Assembly: GCF_028473145.1 (NCBI RefSeq)
Contig: NZ_CP092370.1
Location: 248,001-312,000 of the forward strand
Length of the DNA stretch: 64,000 bases
Direction: 5' to 3'
DNA from: Flavobacterium sp. CBA20B-1
GTDB taxonomy: Bacteria > Bacteroidota > Bacteroidia > Flavobacteriales > Flavobacteriaceae
Below are positions 53,188 to 62,672 of the stretch, piece by piece. The position numbers and the translations under genes are program-made. How positions within the stretch are numbered: position 1 is the stretch's first letter; every line of letters starts with the position of its first letter. The notes under the pieces were generated by a model that saw nothing but the letters and a program-made list of their open reading frames with translations, was not told the DNA's origin and ran no database searches.

Positions 53188-54435
53188 TTATCTTTTAGCG
53201 GTGATTTCGGCAATTTTCACAATAACTTGTGTAGCTTTCATGATACTTTCAACTGGAACATATTCGTACTTTCCGTGAAAGTTGTGTCCGCCTGCAAAAA
53301 TATTTGGACAAGGTAATCCCATATACGAAAGCTGTGAGCCATCCGTACCACCACGAATTGGTTTTATAATTGGTTTTATATTCAATTCCTTCATCGCTTG
53401 CTCAGCAATATCAACAATATGCATCACAGGTTCTACCTTTTCTTTCATATTATAATACTGGTCTTTAATTTCACATTCAACGATTTTATCACCAAATTTC
53501 TCAGCGTATTTTTTATTGAATTTGTTTACCATTTCGCGGATTAACTTTTTACGCTTTTTAAATTTTTTCATACTGTGGTCGCGAATAATCATGTGCACTT
53601 CTGTTTCTTCGATTGATCCATGAATATCGTTTACATGAAAGAAGCCCTCATAACCGGTTGTTTTTTCCGGTACTTCTTTGCTTGGTAATTTAGATATGAA
53701 TTTATTTGCCAAAAGCATAGAATTAATCATTTTTCCTTTTGCATATCCTGGGTGTACACTTTTTCCTTTAAAGATTAATTTTACACCTGCAGCATTAAAA
53801 TTTTCGTATTCTAATTCACCAATTTGGCTTCCGTCCATGGTGTATGCCCAATCAGCACCAAATTTTGCTACATCGAATTTATGGGCTCCGCGGCCAATTT
53901 CTTCATCGGGTGTAAAGCCAATTCGGATTTTGCCATGTTTAATCTCTGGGTGCTGGATCAGATATTCCATAGCGGATACAATCTCACAAATACCTGCTTT
54001 GTCATCTGCACCTAACAAAGTTGTTCCGTCTGTTGTTATTAGTGTTTGCCCTTTATATTGCAACAAATCATCAAAATAATTGGGTGATAGAATAATGTTT
54101 TCTTCCTTGTTTAATACAATATCACCACCATCGTAGTTATGTACAATTTGGGGTTTTACATTTGCACCAGTAAAATCGGGCGATGTATCAAAATGCGAAA
54201 CAAAACCAATTGTTGGCACATCGTGCGATACGTTACTCGGCAATGTTGCCATGATGTATGCGTTTTCATCAATCGTTACATCTTCCATACCAATTTGTTT
54301 CAGCTCTTCCACTAATTGGTTGGCTAAATTCCATTGTTTTTTGGTTGATGGTGTAGTTTCTGAATTTGGATCCGATTCGGTATCTACGGTCACGTAACTT
54401 ACAAATCGGTCAATAATATGTTGTTTATTTTCCAT
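53188..54435 (-). CDS. pepT: Peptidase T
   Basis: The 415-residue protein has the M20 metal-binding features: [13 protein letters not shown] (His and Asp), [14 protein letters not shown] and [15 protein letters not shown] with the catalytic Glu, and the C-terminal [29 protein letters not shown]. It cleaves tripeptides from the N-terminus in the cytoplasm and needs zinc. It is on the minus strand with its own -7 box, next to two tRNA genes. Confidence 0.96.
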   Translation of the reverse strand: MENKQHIIDRFVSYVTVDTESDPNSETTPSTKKQWNLANQLVEELKQIGMEDVTIDENAYIMATLPSNVSHDVPTIGFVSHFDTSPDFTGANVKPQIVHNYDGGDIVLNKEENIILSPNYFDDLLQYKGQTLITTDGTTLLGADDKAGICEIVSAMEYLIQHPEIKHGKIRIGFTPDEEIGRGAHKFDVAKFGADWAYTMDGSQIGELEYENFNAAGVKLIFKGKSVHPGYAKGKMINSMLLANKFISKLPSKEVPEKTTGYEGFFHVNDIHGSIEETEVHMIIRDHSMKKFKKRKKLIREMVNKFNKKYAEKFGDKIVECEIKDQYYNMKEKVEPVMHIVDIAEQAMKELNIKPIIKPIRGGTDGSQLSYMGLPCPNIFAGGHNFHGKYEYVPVESIMKATQVIVKIAEITAKR

Positions 54436-54454
54436 TTTTAAAATTTAAGTTTTA

Positions 54455-54462
54455 CAAAAATA
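54455..54462 (-). promoter_or_regulatory. -7 promoter box (TATTTTTG) for pepT
   Basis: Read on the minus strand this is TATTTTTG, an exact TAnnTTTG match 20 bases upstream of the pepT ATG at 54435. Confidence 0.52.
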
Positions 54463-54519
54463 TTAAAAAGGAACAATTAAAAGAAGTGTAATGCAGTTTA
54501 TTTAAGGTAGATAAAACAA

Positions 54520-54548
54520 AAAAAGCTTAACTATATGTTAAGCTTTTT
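54520..54548 (-). terminator. Intrinsic terminator of the tRNA-Ser/tRNA-Tyr transcript
   Basis: A 12-pair stem AAAAAGCTTAAC / GTTAAGCTTTTT with loop TATAT. It lies three bases beyond the tRNA-Tyr gene on the minus strand and has T tracts on both sides. Confidence 0.84.
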
Positions 54549-54550
54549 TG

Positions 54551-54631
54551 TGGGGAGAGCAGGATTCGAACCTGCGAAGGTTTCCCAACGGATTTACAGT
54601 CCGTCCTCGTTGGCCGCTTGAGTATCTCCCC
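54551..54631 (-). tRNA. tRNA-Tyr (GTA anticodon)
   Basis: The minus strand reads GGGGAGATACTCAAGCGG, anticodon loop GGACTGTAAATCC with GTA, a long variable arm, and GGTTCGAATCC for the T loop. The acceptor stem GGGGAGA pairs with TCTCCCC, with A as discriminator; CCA is not encoded. Length (81) and anticodon are typical of a class II tyrosine tRNA. Confidence 0.95.
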
Positions 54632-54643
54632 GGACCATTTTTG

Positions 54644-54728
54644 CGGAGAAAGAGGGATTCGAACCCCCGGACCTGTTACAGTCAACAGTTTTCAAGACTG
54701 CCGCATTCGACCACTCTGCCATTTCTCC
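54644..54728 (-). tRNA. tRNA-Ser (TGA anticodon)
   Basis: The minus strand reads GGAGAAATGGCAGAGTGG, anticodon TGA in CAGTCTTGAAAACTG, a long variable arm (class II) and GGTTCGAATCC. The acceptor stem GGAGAAA pairs with TTTCTCC, with G as discriminator as expected for serine. It lies 12 bases upstream of tRNA-Tyr on the same strand. Confidence 0.95.
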
Positions 54729-54854
54729 TTAACGTTGTTTCCTTCGTTAATTGTGATGCAAATATAGAGGGAATTTCCTATTCTGCAAAGGCTTTTGTGT
54801 GTTTTTTTTTATTTTTTTTATAACTGTTTCATTTTCAGAAATAAAAAAACAAAA

Positions 54855-55235
54855 TTATTTTTTTGTGGGATAAACGTCTTTAATAAGCACTTTGTCGCTG
54901 TAATTGATCATTTCGACAGTAATAGGTTCTTTTTGAGCATTTTGTCCTTCGATAACGTATAATTTACCATTTTGCTCGGCAATGTTGCTTCTGTCAAAAT
55001 CTACGTCGCCGTGGGTTAAGCACATTTTAATATCGTTCATATCTACCACCGATTGGTCGAAACTTGTTTGTGCTTTATCAGAAATTGTTAATGGTTTTGA
55101 ACGTAAATCTTTTAAAACCCTACAATTGGGTAGGTAGCAAAACTCCGTATCTTTTGCATCGAAAAAATAGAATACAATGATACCGCCAATTAAAAGTCCT
55201 AATAAATAGTAAGCGAAACGCTGTGAAAATTTCAT
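54855..55235 (-). CDS. DUF4258 protein with N-terminal membrane helix
   Basis: From the ATG at 55235 (a longer frame from 55262 has a poor start) the protein has 126 residues: one membrane helix (FAYYLLGLLIGGIIVFYFF) and a domain of DUF4258 type with the segment VVDMNDIKMCLTHGDVDFDRSNIAEQNGKLYVIEGQN and PITVEMINYSDKVLIKDV. The function is unknown, though the soluble part should face the periplasm. It is the neighbour of ald on the same strand. Confidence 0.74.
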   Translation of the reverse strand: MKFSQRFAYYLLGLLIGGIIVFYFFDAKDTEFCYLPNCRVLKDLRSKPLTISDKAQTSFDQSVVDMNDIKMCLTHGDVDFDRSNIAEQNGKLYVIEGQNAQKEPITVEMINYSDKVLIKDVYPTKK

Positions 55236-55272
55236 ATTAAAATAATTTTGCCAAAAGTACAACTATTCTCAT

Positions 55273-56469
55273 TTAAAGCACTATTAAATTAATGTCTTTA
55301 TAATTTAAGTGAAACCATTTGCCTATTGCTTCGTTAACCAAAATTCCTTTGTACATATAAATTCCCGAACGAATGGTGTTGTCGTAGCTCACCGCATCAT
55401 CTATGGAACCGTTTTCACTTAAATCTAGCAAATAGGGCGATATAATGTTGCTTATAGCCAAAGAGGCTGTTTTAGAATATTTTGCTGTGATATTAGGCAC
55501 TCCATAATGAATCACGCCATATTTTGTGATAGTTGGTTTTTCGTGTGTGGTTACTTCCGATGTTTCAAAACAACCACCATTGTCTATGCAAACATCTATA
55601 ATCACAGCACCTGGTTTCATGCGTTGCACCATTTCTTCTGTTACCAAAATAGGGGAGCGGTTGCAACCTTTTACGGCGCCAATGGCCACATCGCAACGCA
55701 TAAGCGCTTTTGAAAGTACTTTTTCTTGTATGGTTGATGTGAAAACTTGTGAAGGCAATGTTTTTTGTAAACGTTTTAATTTGTGAATGTTATTGTCGAA
55801 CACTTTCACGTTTACGCCTAAAGCCAATGCCGTTCGTATGGCCGATTCTGCCACCAAACCTGCCCCGAGAATAACAACTTCTGTTGGAGGCACACCGGCT
55901 ACATTGCCAAAAAGCAAGCCTTTGCCACCATTCATTCTGCACATATAATCGGCAGCAATTTGAATCGAAGCAATTCCGGCAATTTGGCTTATTGCATCTA
56001 AAAACGGATAAGCGTTGTAGCGGTCTTTGATGAATTCATAACACAAAGCAGTAATTTTCTTTTTTTCGAGTGCTGCGAAATATTCCTTTGTTTGCGTTTT
56101 TAATTGTATGGCTGAAAACAGATAGGTTTTGGGTTTCATGAGCCGTATTTCTTCTATTGTAGGTGGTTCTACTTTTAATAGAATAGGGCAGCCGAAAACT
56201 TTTTCTTTGTCGTGGGTAATTACAGCACCTGCTTCGCTGTACTTTTTATCGTCATAACTAGCTTCTACACCCGCACCTGCTTCAATCAATACTTTGTGAC
56301 CGGCTTTTACAAGCATATTTACCGATTCGGGTGTAAGGCACACCCTTTTTTCAATTTTAAAATCTTCTTTGGGAATACCAATAAAAAGTTGTCCGCGTTT
56401 TTTACGGATTTCCAGTTTTTCCTCTTGAGGAATTAATTGCGATTTTGAAAAAGGGCTCATTGTATCCAT
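55273..56469 (-). CDS. ald: Alanine dehydrogenase
   Basis: The 398-residue protein has the AlaDH/PNT N-domain (FIGIPKEDFKIEKRVCLTPESVNMLVKAGHKVLIEAGAG) and the NAD-binding domain with PPTEVVILGAGLVAESAIRTALALG, followed by GAVIIDVCIDNGGCFETSEVTTH. It converts L-alanine to pyruvate with NAD. Starts at 56469 or 56460 are both possible. It lies three bases behind tsaE in the porX-tsaE-ald run. Confidence 0.9.
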   Translation of the reverse strand: MDTMSPFSKSQLIPQEEKLEIRKKRGQLFIGIPKEDFKIEKRVCLTPESVNMLVKAGHKVLIEAGAGVEASYDDKKYSEAGAVITHDKEKVFGCPILLKVEPPTIEEIRLMKPKTYLFSAIQLKTQTKEYFAALEKKKITALCYEFIKDRYNAYPFLDAISQIAGIASIQIAADYMCRMNGGKGLLFGNVAGVPPTEVVILGAGLVAESAIRTALALGVNVKVFDNNIHKLKRLQKTLPSQVFTSTIQEKVLSKALMRCDVAIGAVKGCNRSPILVTEEMVQRMKPGAVIIDVCIDNGGCFETSEVTTHEKPTITKYGVIHYGVPNITAKYSKTASLAISNIISPYLLDLSENGSIDDAVSYDNTIRSGIYMYKGILVNEAIGKWFHLNYKDINLIVL

Positions 56470-56472
56470 AAA

Positions 56473-56877
56473 TTATTCAAAATTTAATTCGCGTGTGTGT
56501 TCATTTATTATTCTGATGGAAACTTTGTGGGTTTCATCGGGTATTACATCCATAGCCATTTCAGGCCATTCTACAAAACACCACACATTTTCAGTAAAAT
56601 ATTCATCTAATCCCATATCATAAGCTTCTTCTTGATTTTTTAATCGATACAAATCAAAATGAAAAACCTTGCCTTTATCTCCGAAATATTCGTTTACAAT
56701 AGAAAAAGTAGGACTATTTGCCATATCGGTTACACCCAAATTTTTTGCAAGTGCTTTGATCAACGTGGTTTTTCCTGCACCCATTTGTGCTTCAAAAAGC
56801 CATGTTTTGTGCGTGCTGCTATTGATTAACTTCTTCGCCACTTCATCTAAATTTTGGATAGAGTAGGTAATGGTCAT
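56473..56877 (-). CDS. tsaE: tRNA threonylcarbamoyladenosine biosynthesis protein TsaE
   Basis: The 134-residue protein has Walker A QMGAGKTTLIK (about residues 32-42), the switch-like DMANSPTFSIVNEY, and FHFDLYRLKNQEEAYDMGLDEYF, all typical of TsaE. It helps make t6A at position 37 of ANN-decoding tRNAs as the ATPase of the TsaBDE complex. It starts three bases after the porX stop. Confidence 0.95.
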   Translation of the reverse strand: MTITYSIQNLDEVAKKLINSSTHKTWLFEAQMGAGKTTLIKALAKNLGVTDMANSPTFSIVNEYFGDKGKVFHFDLYRLKNQEEAYDMGLDEYFTENVWCFVEWPEMAMDVIPDETHKVSIRIINEHTRELNFE

Positions 56878-56880
56878 TTT

Positions 56881-58434
56881 TTACTTTTTTGGTGTTAATG
56901 TAATAAATGGTATAATCATTTCTTCTAGAGAAATTCCTCCGTGCTGATACGTATTTTTAAAATAACTCACATAATAATTATAGTTGTTAATATACGCCAA
57001 AAAATAATCGCTTTTAGCAAAGATATATGAACTACTGATATTTATTGCCGGTAATTGTACTTTTTTAGGATCTTTCACCACATATACATCTTTTGGTTCA
57101 TAGGTTAGTGATTTTCCTGTTTTATAACGCAAATTTAAACTTGTGTTTTTGTCACCTATCACTTGCGACGGGTTTTTACAGTTAATGGTACCGTGATCGG
57201 TTGTGATAATTAGTTTAAAACCGTTGTTTTGTGCTTGTTGAATAATATCTAATAACGGAGAGTTTTTAAACCAGCTTTGAGTAAGCGAACGATACGCTTT
57301 ATCGGTTGACGCTAATTCTTTTATAACTTCCATTTCGGTTTTTGCATGCGATATCATATCTACAAAATTATAAACCAATGCAATTAACTTATTGTCTTTC
57401 ATTGATTTAAAATTATCTGCGAATTTTTTACCGTCTTTTAAATTGGTGATTTTATGGTATTCGTGTTTAATGTTTATGCGCAAACGTTTTAATTGCTCTT
57501 CTAGGAAATTGGCTTCAAAAAGATTTTTTCCGCCATCGTCTGTATCGTTTTTCCAATATTGTGGCAATTGTTTTTCCATTTCTAGGGGCGTTAATCCAGA
57601 AAAAATGGCGTTTCTGGCATATTGAGTTGCTGTGGGCAGTATTGAAAAATAATAATCTTCTTTTAATACTTTATAATGTTGGTTCACGATGCCTTCAAAT
57701 GCTTTCCATTGATCGTATCGCAAATTATCAATCACAATAAATAAGATATTTTCTTCGCCACGAAGCTCAGGCACTACTTTTCTTACGAATAATTTGTGCG
57801 AAAATAATGGGGCAGTTTCTTCATCATTGATCCAATCTTCGTAGTTTTTTTCTACAAATTTACCAAACTGAATATTGGCTTCTTCTTTTTGGCGTTCTAG
57901 AATCTCCGCCAAATTTTGATCTTCAATATTTTCTAATTGCATTTCCCAAAAAATCAAACGCTTGTACAAATCGGCCCAATCTTGGTGCGAATTTGCCTGC
58001 ATCATATCCATCGCAATTTTTCGGAATTCTTTTTGATAATCTAAAGAAGTTTTTTCGGAAACCAACCTTGAATGGTCTAAATTCTTTTTTAAACTCAATA
58101 AAATTTGATTGGGATTTACGGGTTTTATCAAATAATCGGCAATTTTAGAACCAATGGCTTCATCCATTATATATTCTTCTTCACTCTTTGTAATCATTAT
58201 AATAGGAGTGGTCGATTTTTTTTCTTTTAGTTCTGCCAACGTTTCCAAACCGGTAATTCCCGGCATGTTTTCATCTAAAAAAACAATGTCAAAATTGTCT
58301 TCATCAAACAAATCAATCGCATCTTGCCCATTGGTAGCAGTAGTGACTTGGTATCCCTTTTTTTCTAAAAATAATATATGTGGTTTTAAAAGGTCAATTT
58401 CGTCATCAACCCATAATATCTTAATTTCGTTCAT
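56881..58434 (-). CDS. porX: PorX, response regulator with PglZ domain
   Basis: The 517-residue protein has an N-terminal receiver (ILWVDDEIDLLKPH; phosphoacceptor Asp54 in VFLDENMPG; the conserved Lys in LIKPVNPN) and a C-terminal PglZ phosphatase-like domain (IVIDNLRYDQWKAFEG, ITTDHGTINCKNPSQVIGD). This is the layout of PorX, which controls type IX secretion genes in Bacteroidota with the sensor PorY and a sigma factor. PorX acts by phosphorylation. No porY is adjacent. The gene heads the minus-strand run with tsaE and ald. Confidence 0.93.
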   Translation of the reverse strand: MNEIKILWVDDEIDLLKPHILFLEKKGYQVTTATNGQDAIDLFDEDNFDIVFLDENMPGITGLETLAELKEKKSTTPIIMITKSEEEYIMDEAIGSKIADYLIKPVNPNQILLSLKKNLDHSRLVSEKTSLDYQKEFRKIAMDMMQANSHQDWADLYKRLIFWEMQLENIEDQNLAEILERQKEEANIQFGKFVEKNYEDWINDEETAPLFSHKLFVRKVVPELRGEENILFIVIDNLRYDQWKAFEGIVNQHYKVLKEDYYFSILPTATQYARNAIFSGLTPLEMEKQLPQYWKNDTDDGGKNLFEANFLEEQLKRLRINIKHEYHKITNLKDGKKFADNFKSMKDNKLIALVYNFVDMISHAKTEMEVIKELASTDKAYRSLTQSWFKNSPLLDIIQQAQNNGFKLIITTDHGTINCKNPSQVIGDKNTSLNLRYKTGKSLTYEPKDVYVVKDPKKVQLPAINISSSYIFAKSDYFLAYINNYNYYVSYFKNTYQHGGISLEEMIIPFITLTPKK

Positions 58435-58577
58435 AGCAATAATGTTTTAACCTTTTAAATGTAAAAGGGTATCAAGGTTTAAATGTACTAAAAAATCTTG
58501 TATCCATTTCTTAAAAAACACCTAAAAATTGCAAGGGTTATTTATTGCAAAAATGCTATAAATATTTTGTTTTTCGG

Positions 58578-58585
58578 TACATTTG
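58578..58585 (+). promoter_or_regulatory. -7 promoter box (TACATTTG) for the glycosyltransferase gene
   Basis: An exact TAnnTTTG match 58 bases before the ATG at 58643. It lies within the palindrome GGTACATTTGTACC (58577-58590). Confidence 0.5.
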
Positions 58586-58642
58586 TACCACTTATTAATA
58601 AAAACAACAGCAATTAGCCGTTGGGTTAACTAAAAATTTTAA

Positions 58643-59638
58643 ATGAATTATTCTTTTGTAATACCTATATTTAACCGTCCGGAGGAAATGGAAGAATTGC
58701 TTTATAGTTTATCCAAACAAACCTATACCGATTATTTTGAAGTGGTGGTGGTGGAAGATGGGTCAACTATTGATTGCCGTGAGGTGGTGAACAGATACAG
58801 CGATCAACTAAACATTGCTTACCACTATAAAGATAACTCCGGCCCGGGCGATTCACGCAATTATGGCATGAAGGTGGCAAAAGGAGATTATTTCATAATT
58901 TTGGATTCAGATTGTATTCTTCCACCCAATTATTTAACGGAAGTGCATGCGTATCTCACCCACAATTATGTAGATTGTTTTGGCGGACCCGATGCTGCCC
59001 ACGAATCGTTTTCTGATGTTCAAAAGGCAATTAACCAAGTAATGACATCGGTTTTAACAACAGGTGGTATTCGCGGAGCATCTGAAAAATTAGGTAAGTT
59101 TCAACCACGAAGTTTCAATATGGGAATTTCTAAAAAAGCATTTATGGAGTCGGGAGGTTTTGGAAGAATTCATCCCGGCGAAGATCCCGATTTATCGATA
59201 CGCTTGTGGAAATTGCATTTTAAAACTGCTTTAATAACAAATGCTTATGTTTTCCACAAACGCAGAATCGATTGGGAAAAATTCTACAAACAAGTAAATA
59301 AATTTGGAAAAGCACGCCCTATTTTAAACCAGCGCTATCCTGAATACAACAAAATCACCTATTGGTTTCCGTCGTTGTTTATTATTGGGTTTTGTTTTTC
59401 GGTTTTTGCTCTTTTTCTAGGAATATATGTATTTATTGCATTGTATGTGTTCTATTTTTTGGCATTATTCATGCAAAGTTTAGTTGCAACAAAAAGCTTA
59501 AAAATAAGTTTTTTAACTATAATTGCAAGTTTTATTCAATTTTTTGGATATGGGGCAGGGTTTTTGTATAGTTATTTTCTGTTAAATATAAAAAAGGAGG
59601 ATGCTGTTGAAGCAATGCCTGAAATGTTTTTTAAATAA
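58643..59638 (+). CDS. Family 2 glycosyltransferase
   Basis: The 331-residue protein has the GT-A start FVIPIFNRPEEMEELLYSL, VVVVEDGSTIDCREV, and the DxD-like LDSDCILPPNY, then PRSFNMGISKKAFMESGGFG and GEDPDLSIRLWK. C-terminal helices (about residues 240-310) are membrane segments, as in membrane-bound family 2 enzymes. It adds a sugar to a lipid or polysaccharide carrier; the substrate is unknown. It overlaps coaE in a longer frame but the preferred coaE start is one base after its stop. Confidence 0.88.
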   Translation: MNYSFVIPIFNRPEEMEELLYSLSKQTYTDYFEVVVVEDGSTIDCREVVNRYSDQLNIAYHYKDNSGPGDSRNYGMKVAKGDYFIILDSDCILPPNYLTEVHAYLTHNYVDCFGGPDAAHESFSDVQKAINQVMTSVLTTGGIRGASEKLGKFQPRSFNMGISKKAFMESGGFGRIHPGEDPDLSIRLWKLHFKTALITNAYVFHKRRIDWEKFYKQVNKFGKARPILNQRYPEYNKITYWFPSLFIIGFCFSVFALFLGIYVFIALYVFYFLALFMQSLVATKSLKISFLTIIASFIQFFGYGAGFLYSYFLLNIKKEDAVEAMPEMFFK

Positions 59639-59639
59639 A

Positions 59640-60227
59640 ATGACAAAGATTATAGGTGTTACCGGCGGGATTGGTAGCGGAAAAACCACTGTGATTAATT
59701 ATATCCAATCAAAAGGCTACGCCGTTTATGTGGCCGATGACGCGGGTAGAGAAGTGATGAAAAAGCCCGAAATCATTGAAAAAGTACAACAACTTTTCAA
59801 TAATGATGTGTTGCAAAACGATGGTTTTTTAGATCGATCTAAAATTGCAAAATTGGTTTTCAATGATGCCCAACTGTTGAAACAATTGAACCAGATTGTG
59901 CATCCGGCAGTGATGGTTGATTTTAAAAATTTTCTTGAACGCAATCAGAAAGAGCCTTTTGTTTTTAAAGAAACTGCTGTTTTGTTTGAATCGGGTGCTT
60001 ACAAAGAATGTAGTGCCACTATATTAATTACTGCTCCGTTAGAAATTCGTATGCAACGTGTTATGAAAAGAGATCAGGTTACAAAAAAAGAAGTATTAAA
60101 CCGGGTAAAAAACCAACTATCTGATGAAGAGAAATCTCTCTTAGCTACTTTCGTTGTTGAGAATATCGATTTAAACGAAACATTTAAGAGTGTTGACTAT
60201 GTTCTAGAAAAAATTAAAACAATTTGA
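59640..60227 (+). CDS. coaE: Dephospho-CoA kinase
   Basis: From ATG 59640 the product has 195 residues, the normal length. It has the P-loop GVTGGIGSGKTTV, the conserved VADDAGREVM and HPAVMVDF segments, and the lid region ITAPLEIRMQRVMKRDQ. It phosphorylates dephospho-CoA at the 3' position, the last step of coenzyme A synthesis. The longer frame from 59601 lies inside the glycosyltransferase gene and is rejected. Confidence 0.95.
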   Translation: MTKIIGVTGGIGSGKTTVINYIQSKGYAVYVADDAGREVMKKPEIIEKVQQLFNNDVLQNDGFLDRSKIAKLVFNDAQLLKQLNQIVHPAVMVDFKNFLERNQKEPFVFKETAVLFESGAYKECSATILITAPLEIRMQRVMKRDQVTKKEVLNRVKNQLSDEEKSLLATFVVENIDLNETFKSVDYVLEKIKTI

Positions 60228-60236
60228 TTTTTAATG

Positions 60237-60253
60237 TTAACTTTAGGTTAAAA
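60237..60253 (+). promoter_or_regulatory. TTAAC/GGTTAA cluster upstream of the histidine kinase gene (candidate operator)
   Basis: TTAAC (60237-60241) and GGTTAA (60247-60252) lie just upstream of the -7 box at 60258, in the same relative place as the TTAAC repeat of the porin promoter at 9046. This may be an autoregulatory site for the OmpR-type regulator at 61940. The match is by eye. Confidence 0.28.
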
Positions 60254-60257
60254 GCAC

Positions 60258-60265
60258 TATTTTTG
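60258..60265 (+). promoter_or_regulatory. -7 promoter box (TATTTTTG) for the two-component operon
   Basis: An exact TAnnTTTG match 43 bases before the histidine kinase ATG at 60308. Confidence 0.55.
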
Positions 60266-60307
60266 AATTGTTAAAATGTTAAATTTGAAGTATAGTTTAA
60301 AAAAATA

Positions 60308-61915
60308 ATGAATAAATACAGGTTTCAGTTTTTAATTGTACTAATGAGCTTGGCTTTATTAGGCATCATTTTAATACAACTTTATTGGATTAGTGCAAGC
60401 TATCAAAACAATGATATTCAATTTCAGCACTTGGTAAATCAAACCATTGGTAAAGTTGCCGATAAAGTAAAAGAAAAAGAACGATATGCATTTAACAAGA
60501 AGTTTTATGAATATCAAACAAAAACTGGAAAAGCACCAGATAAAAAAGCCATAAAGGAGATATTTTATATCGAAAAAGACAATAGAACCAATCAAGAAAT
60601 TGTTTATTCAAACATCATATCTGTTGAAAATATTAAAGATTTCAACTTTGGGAAAACGTTCATTGACAGTGCCAGCGGATCAAAAAAAGATTATAAAAAT
60701 TATATAAGCAGTAGCAAAACAGAAATATATAAAGGAAAAGAACAACCTATCGACGGGTTAGAAGCAGGTGTTCACAGGTCTTTAAATACGCAAAGCAAAC
60801 CCGATGAAGTAATTAAAAAAGAAGAGAATGTTGTAGAGTTTTTTGATATTTATTATAACGATATTGTATCAACCTATCCTATTGAAGAGCGCTTAGACAA
60901 CAAAGTGTTGCAATCACTATTGAAGCAAGAACTCGCAAATAGGAAACTTACTACCAATTTTGAATATGCTGTTTTTAATAACGGATTAGAAACATCTGTG
61001 AAATCTGGTAAATTTGTTTTCAATGATAATAATACCTATTCAGTGCCTATTTTAACCGATTTAGAAAATCGATCAAAATACCAACTGTATATTAGTTTTC
61101 CGCAGAAATCAAAATTTTTAGTATCCGATTTATTGCCTTTCATTCTGATATCCTTATTGTTTACAATTGTTATCATTGCGGCCTATTACAGTGCTATTAG
61201 ACAATTAATCACTCAAAGGCAGATTTCAGAGATAAAGAATGACTTTATCAACAATATGACACACGAGTTTAAAACACCTATTGCAACCATAAACCTTGCA
61301 TTAGATGCCATTAAAAACCCAAAAATCATAAGCGATGAAGAAAAAGTGTTGCGCTATGTGCAAATGATCCGCGACGAAAACAAACGCATGCACGCACAAA
61401 TTGAAAACATATTAAGAATATCGAAACTAGAGAAAAAAGAATTAGATATTCCCAAAGAAAAAGTAGAATTAACCGAGGTGCTCGAAGTTGCCATAGACCA
61501 CGTTTCTTTGTTGATTGAAGACCGCGAAGGCGAATTGAACACGCATTTCAACACCACAAGAGATACCGTTCTTATAAACCCAACACATTTCACAAGCGTT
61601 TTTGTAAATATTTTAGACAACGCTATTAAATATTCGCCCAATGCCCCAGTTATTGATATTTATACCGAAAATGTAAAAGACACCATTATCGTACGAATAA
61701 AAGACAAAGGAGCAGGAATGAGTAAAGCCGCAACCAAAAAGATTTTTGATAAGTTTTACCGCGAACACACCGGCGATTTGCACAATGTGAAAGGACACGG
61801 TTTAGGCTTGGCTTATGTGAAACAAATCGTAGATGACCACAATGCACAAGTTTATGTGGAAAGCGAAAAAGGAAAAGGCAGCACCTTTATTATCAAAATA
61901 CCATTAATAAATTAA
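60308..61915 (+). CDS. Sensor histidine kinase (RprX-like)
   Basis: The 535-residue protein has an N-terminal membrane helix (FLIVLMSLALLGIILIQLYWI), a periplasmic region of about 240 residues, a second helix (FILISLLFTIVIIAAYYSA), the phosphoacceptor His in NNMTHEFKTPIATI, the N box NILDNAIKYSP, and the G boxes DKGAGM and GHGLGLAYV. It is a transmembrane kinase; its partner regulator follows 24 bases downstream. The pair resembles RprXY of Bacteroidetes. The signal is unknown. Confidence 0.92.
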   Translation: MNKYRFQFLIVLMSLALLGIILIQLYWISASYQNNDIQFQHLVNQTIGKVADKVKEKERYAFNKKFYEYQTKTGKAPDKKAIKEIFYIEKDNRTNQEIVYSNIISVENIKDFNFGKTFIDSASGSKKDYKNYISSSKTEIYKGKEQPIDGLEAGVHRSLNTQSKPDEVIKKEENVVEFFDIYYNDIVSTYPIEERLDNKVLQSLLKQELANRKLTTNFEYAVFNNGLETSVKSGKFVFNDNNTYSVPILTDLENRSKYQLYISFPQKSKFLVSDLLPFILISLLFTIVIIAAYYSAIRQLITQRQISEIKNDFINNMTHEFKTPIATINLALDAIKNPKIISDEEKVLRYVQMIRDENKRMHAQIENILRISKLEKKELDIPKEKVELTEVLEVAIDHVSLLIEDREGELNTHFNTTRDTVLINPTHFTSVFVNILDNAIKYSPNAPVIDIYTENVKDTIIVRIKDKGAGMSKAATKKIFDKFYREHTGDLHNVKGHGLGLAYVKQIVDDHNAQVYVESEKGKGSTFIIKIPLIN

Positions 61916-61939
61916 AACGAAACAACAAATAGTGTAAAT

Positions 61940-62650
61940 ATGGAAACAAAGAACAAAAAAATCTTACTAGTAGAAGATGATCCAAATTTCGGATCTATTT
62001 TAAAAGATTATTTAATAATGAACGATTTCGAGGTAACTCTTGCCAAAAACGGTATGGAAGGATTCGAAAAATTTAAGAAAGATACATTCGATTTATGCAT
62101 TCTAGATGTAATGATGCCTTATAAAGACGGTTTTACATTGGCGCGCGAAATTAGAGATAAAAATAAGGAAATTCCGCTTATTTTCTTAACTGCCAAAACA
62201 ATGAAAGAAGACGTTTTGAAAGGATACAAAGTAGGAGCAGACGATTATTTAAACAAACCATTCGATTCTGAAGTTTTACTAATGAAGATTAAAGCAATTA
62301 TGCAACGCAAATCATCGGAAGTAAAAGCAGAAAATACCAAATTCGAATTTCAAATCGGAAAGTTTAATTTGAATTCCAAACTTCGCTTTTTAACATTCGA
62401 AAACGAAGAACCTATCAAATTGTCACCAAAAGAGAATGAATTGTTGAAAATGTTGGCTCTTTATGAAAACGATTTAATGCCACGCGAAGTAGCCTTAACA
62501 AAAATATGGCGCGATGACAATTATTTCACATCAAGAAGTATGGACGTGTATATTGCCAAATTGCGAAAATACTTAAAGCCCGATGAAAATGTAGAGATTT
62601 TAAACATCCACGGCGAAGGTTTCCGATTGGTAATTAAAAATAAGGAGTAG
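61940..62650 (+). CDS. OmpR-type response regulator (RprY-like)
   Basis: The 236-residue protein has a receiver with Asp56 (DLCILDVMMP), the conserved Lys in LNKPFDSEV, and a C-terminal winged-helix DNA-binding domain (LSPKENELLKMLALYEND, then SRSMDVYIAKLRKYLK). It should bind DNA when phosphorylated by the adjacent kinase. It is the likely reader of TTAAC-type sites seen upstream of this operon and of the porin, but this is inference. Confidence 0.93.
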   Translation: METKNKKILLVEDDPNFGSILKDYLIMNDFEVTLAKNGMEGFEKFKKDTFDLCILDVMMPYKDGFTLAREIRDKNKEIPLIFLTAKTMKEDVLKGYKVGADDYLNKPFDSEVLLMKIKAIMQRKSSEVKAENTKFEFQIGKFNLNSKLRFLTFENEEPIKLSPKENELLKMLALYENDLMPREVALTKIWRDDNYFTSRSMDVYIAKLRKYLKPDENVEILNIHGEGFRLVIKNKE

Positions 62651-62672
62651 TATATTAAACTCCAAGAATGAA

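Noticed and set aside
54548..54823. Open frame of 91 codons on the plus strand
   Set aside because: It runs across the two tRNA genes on the opposite strand; the WGEQDSNLRR-like peptide is the well-known false translation of tRNA sequence.
59601..59639. Longer N-terminus for coaE
   Set aside because: It lies in the glycosyltransferase gene, and the P-loop should start within a few residues of the N-terminus, as it does from 59640.
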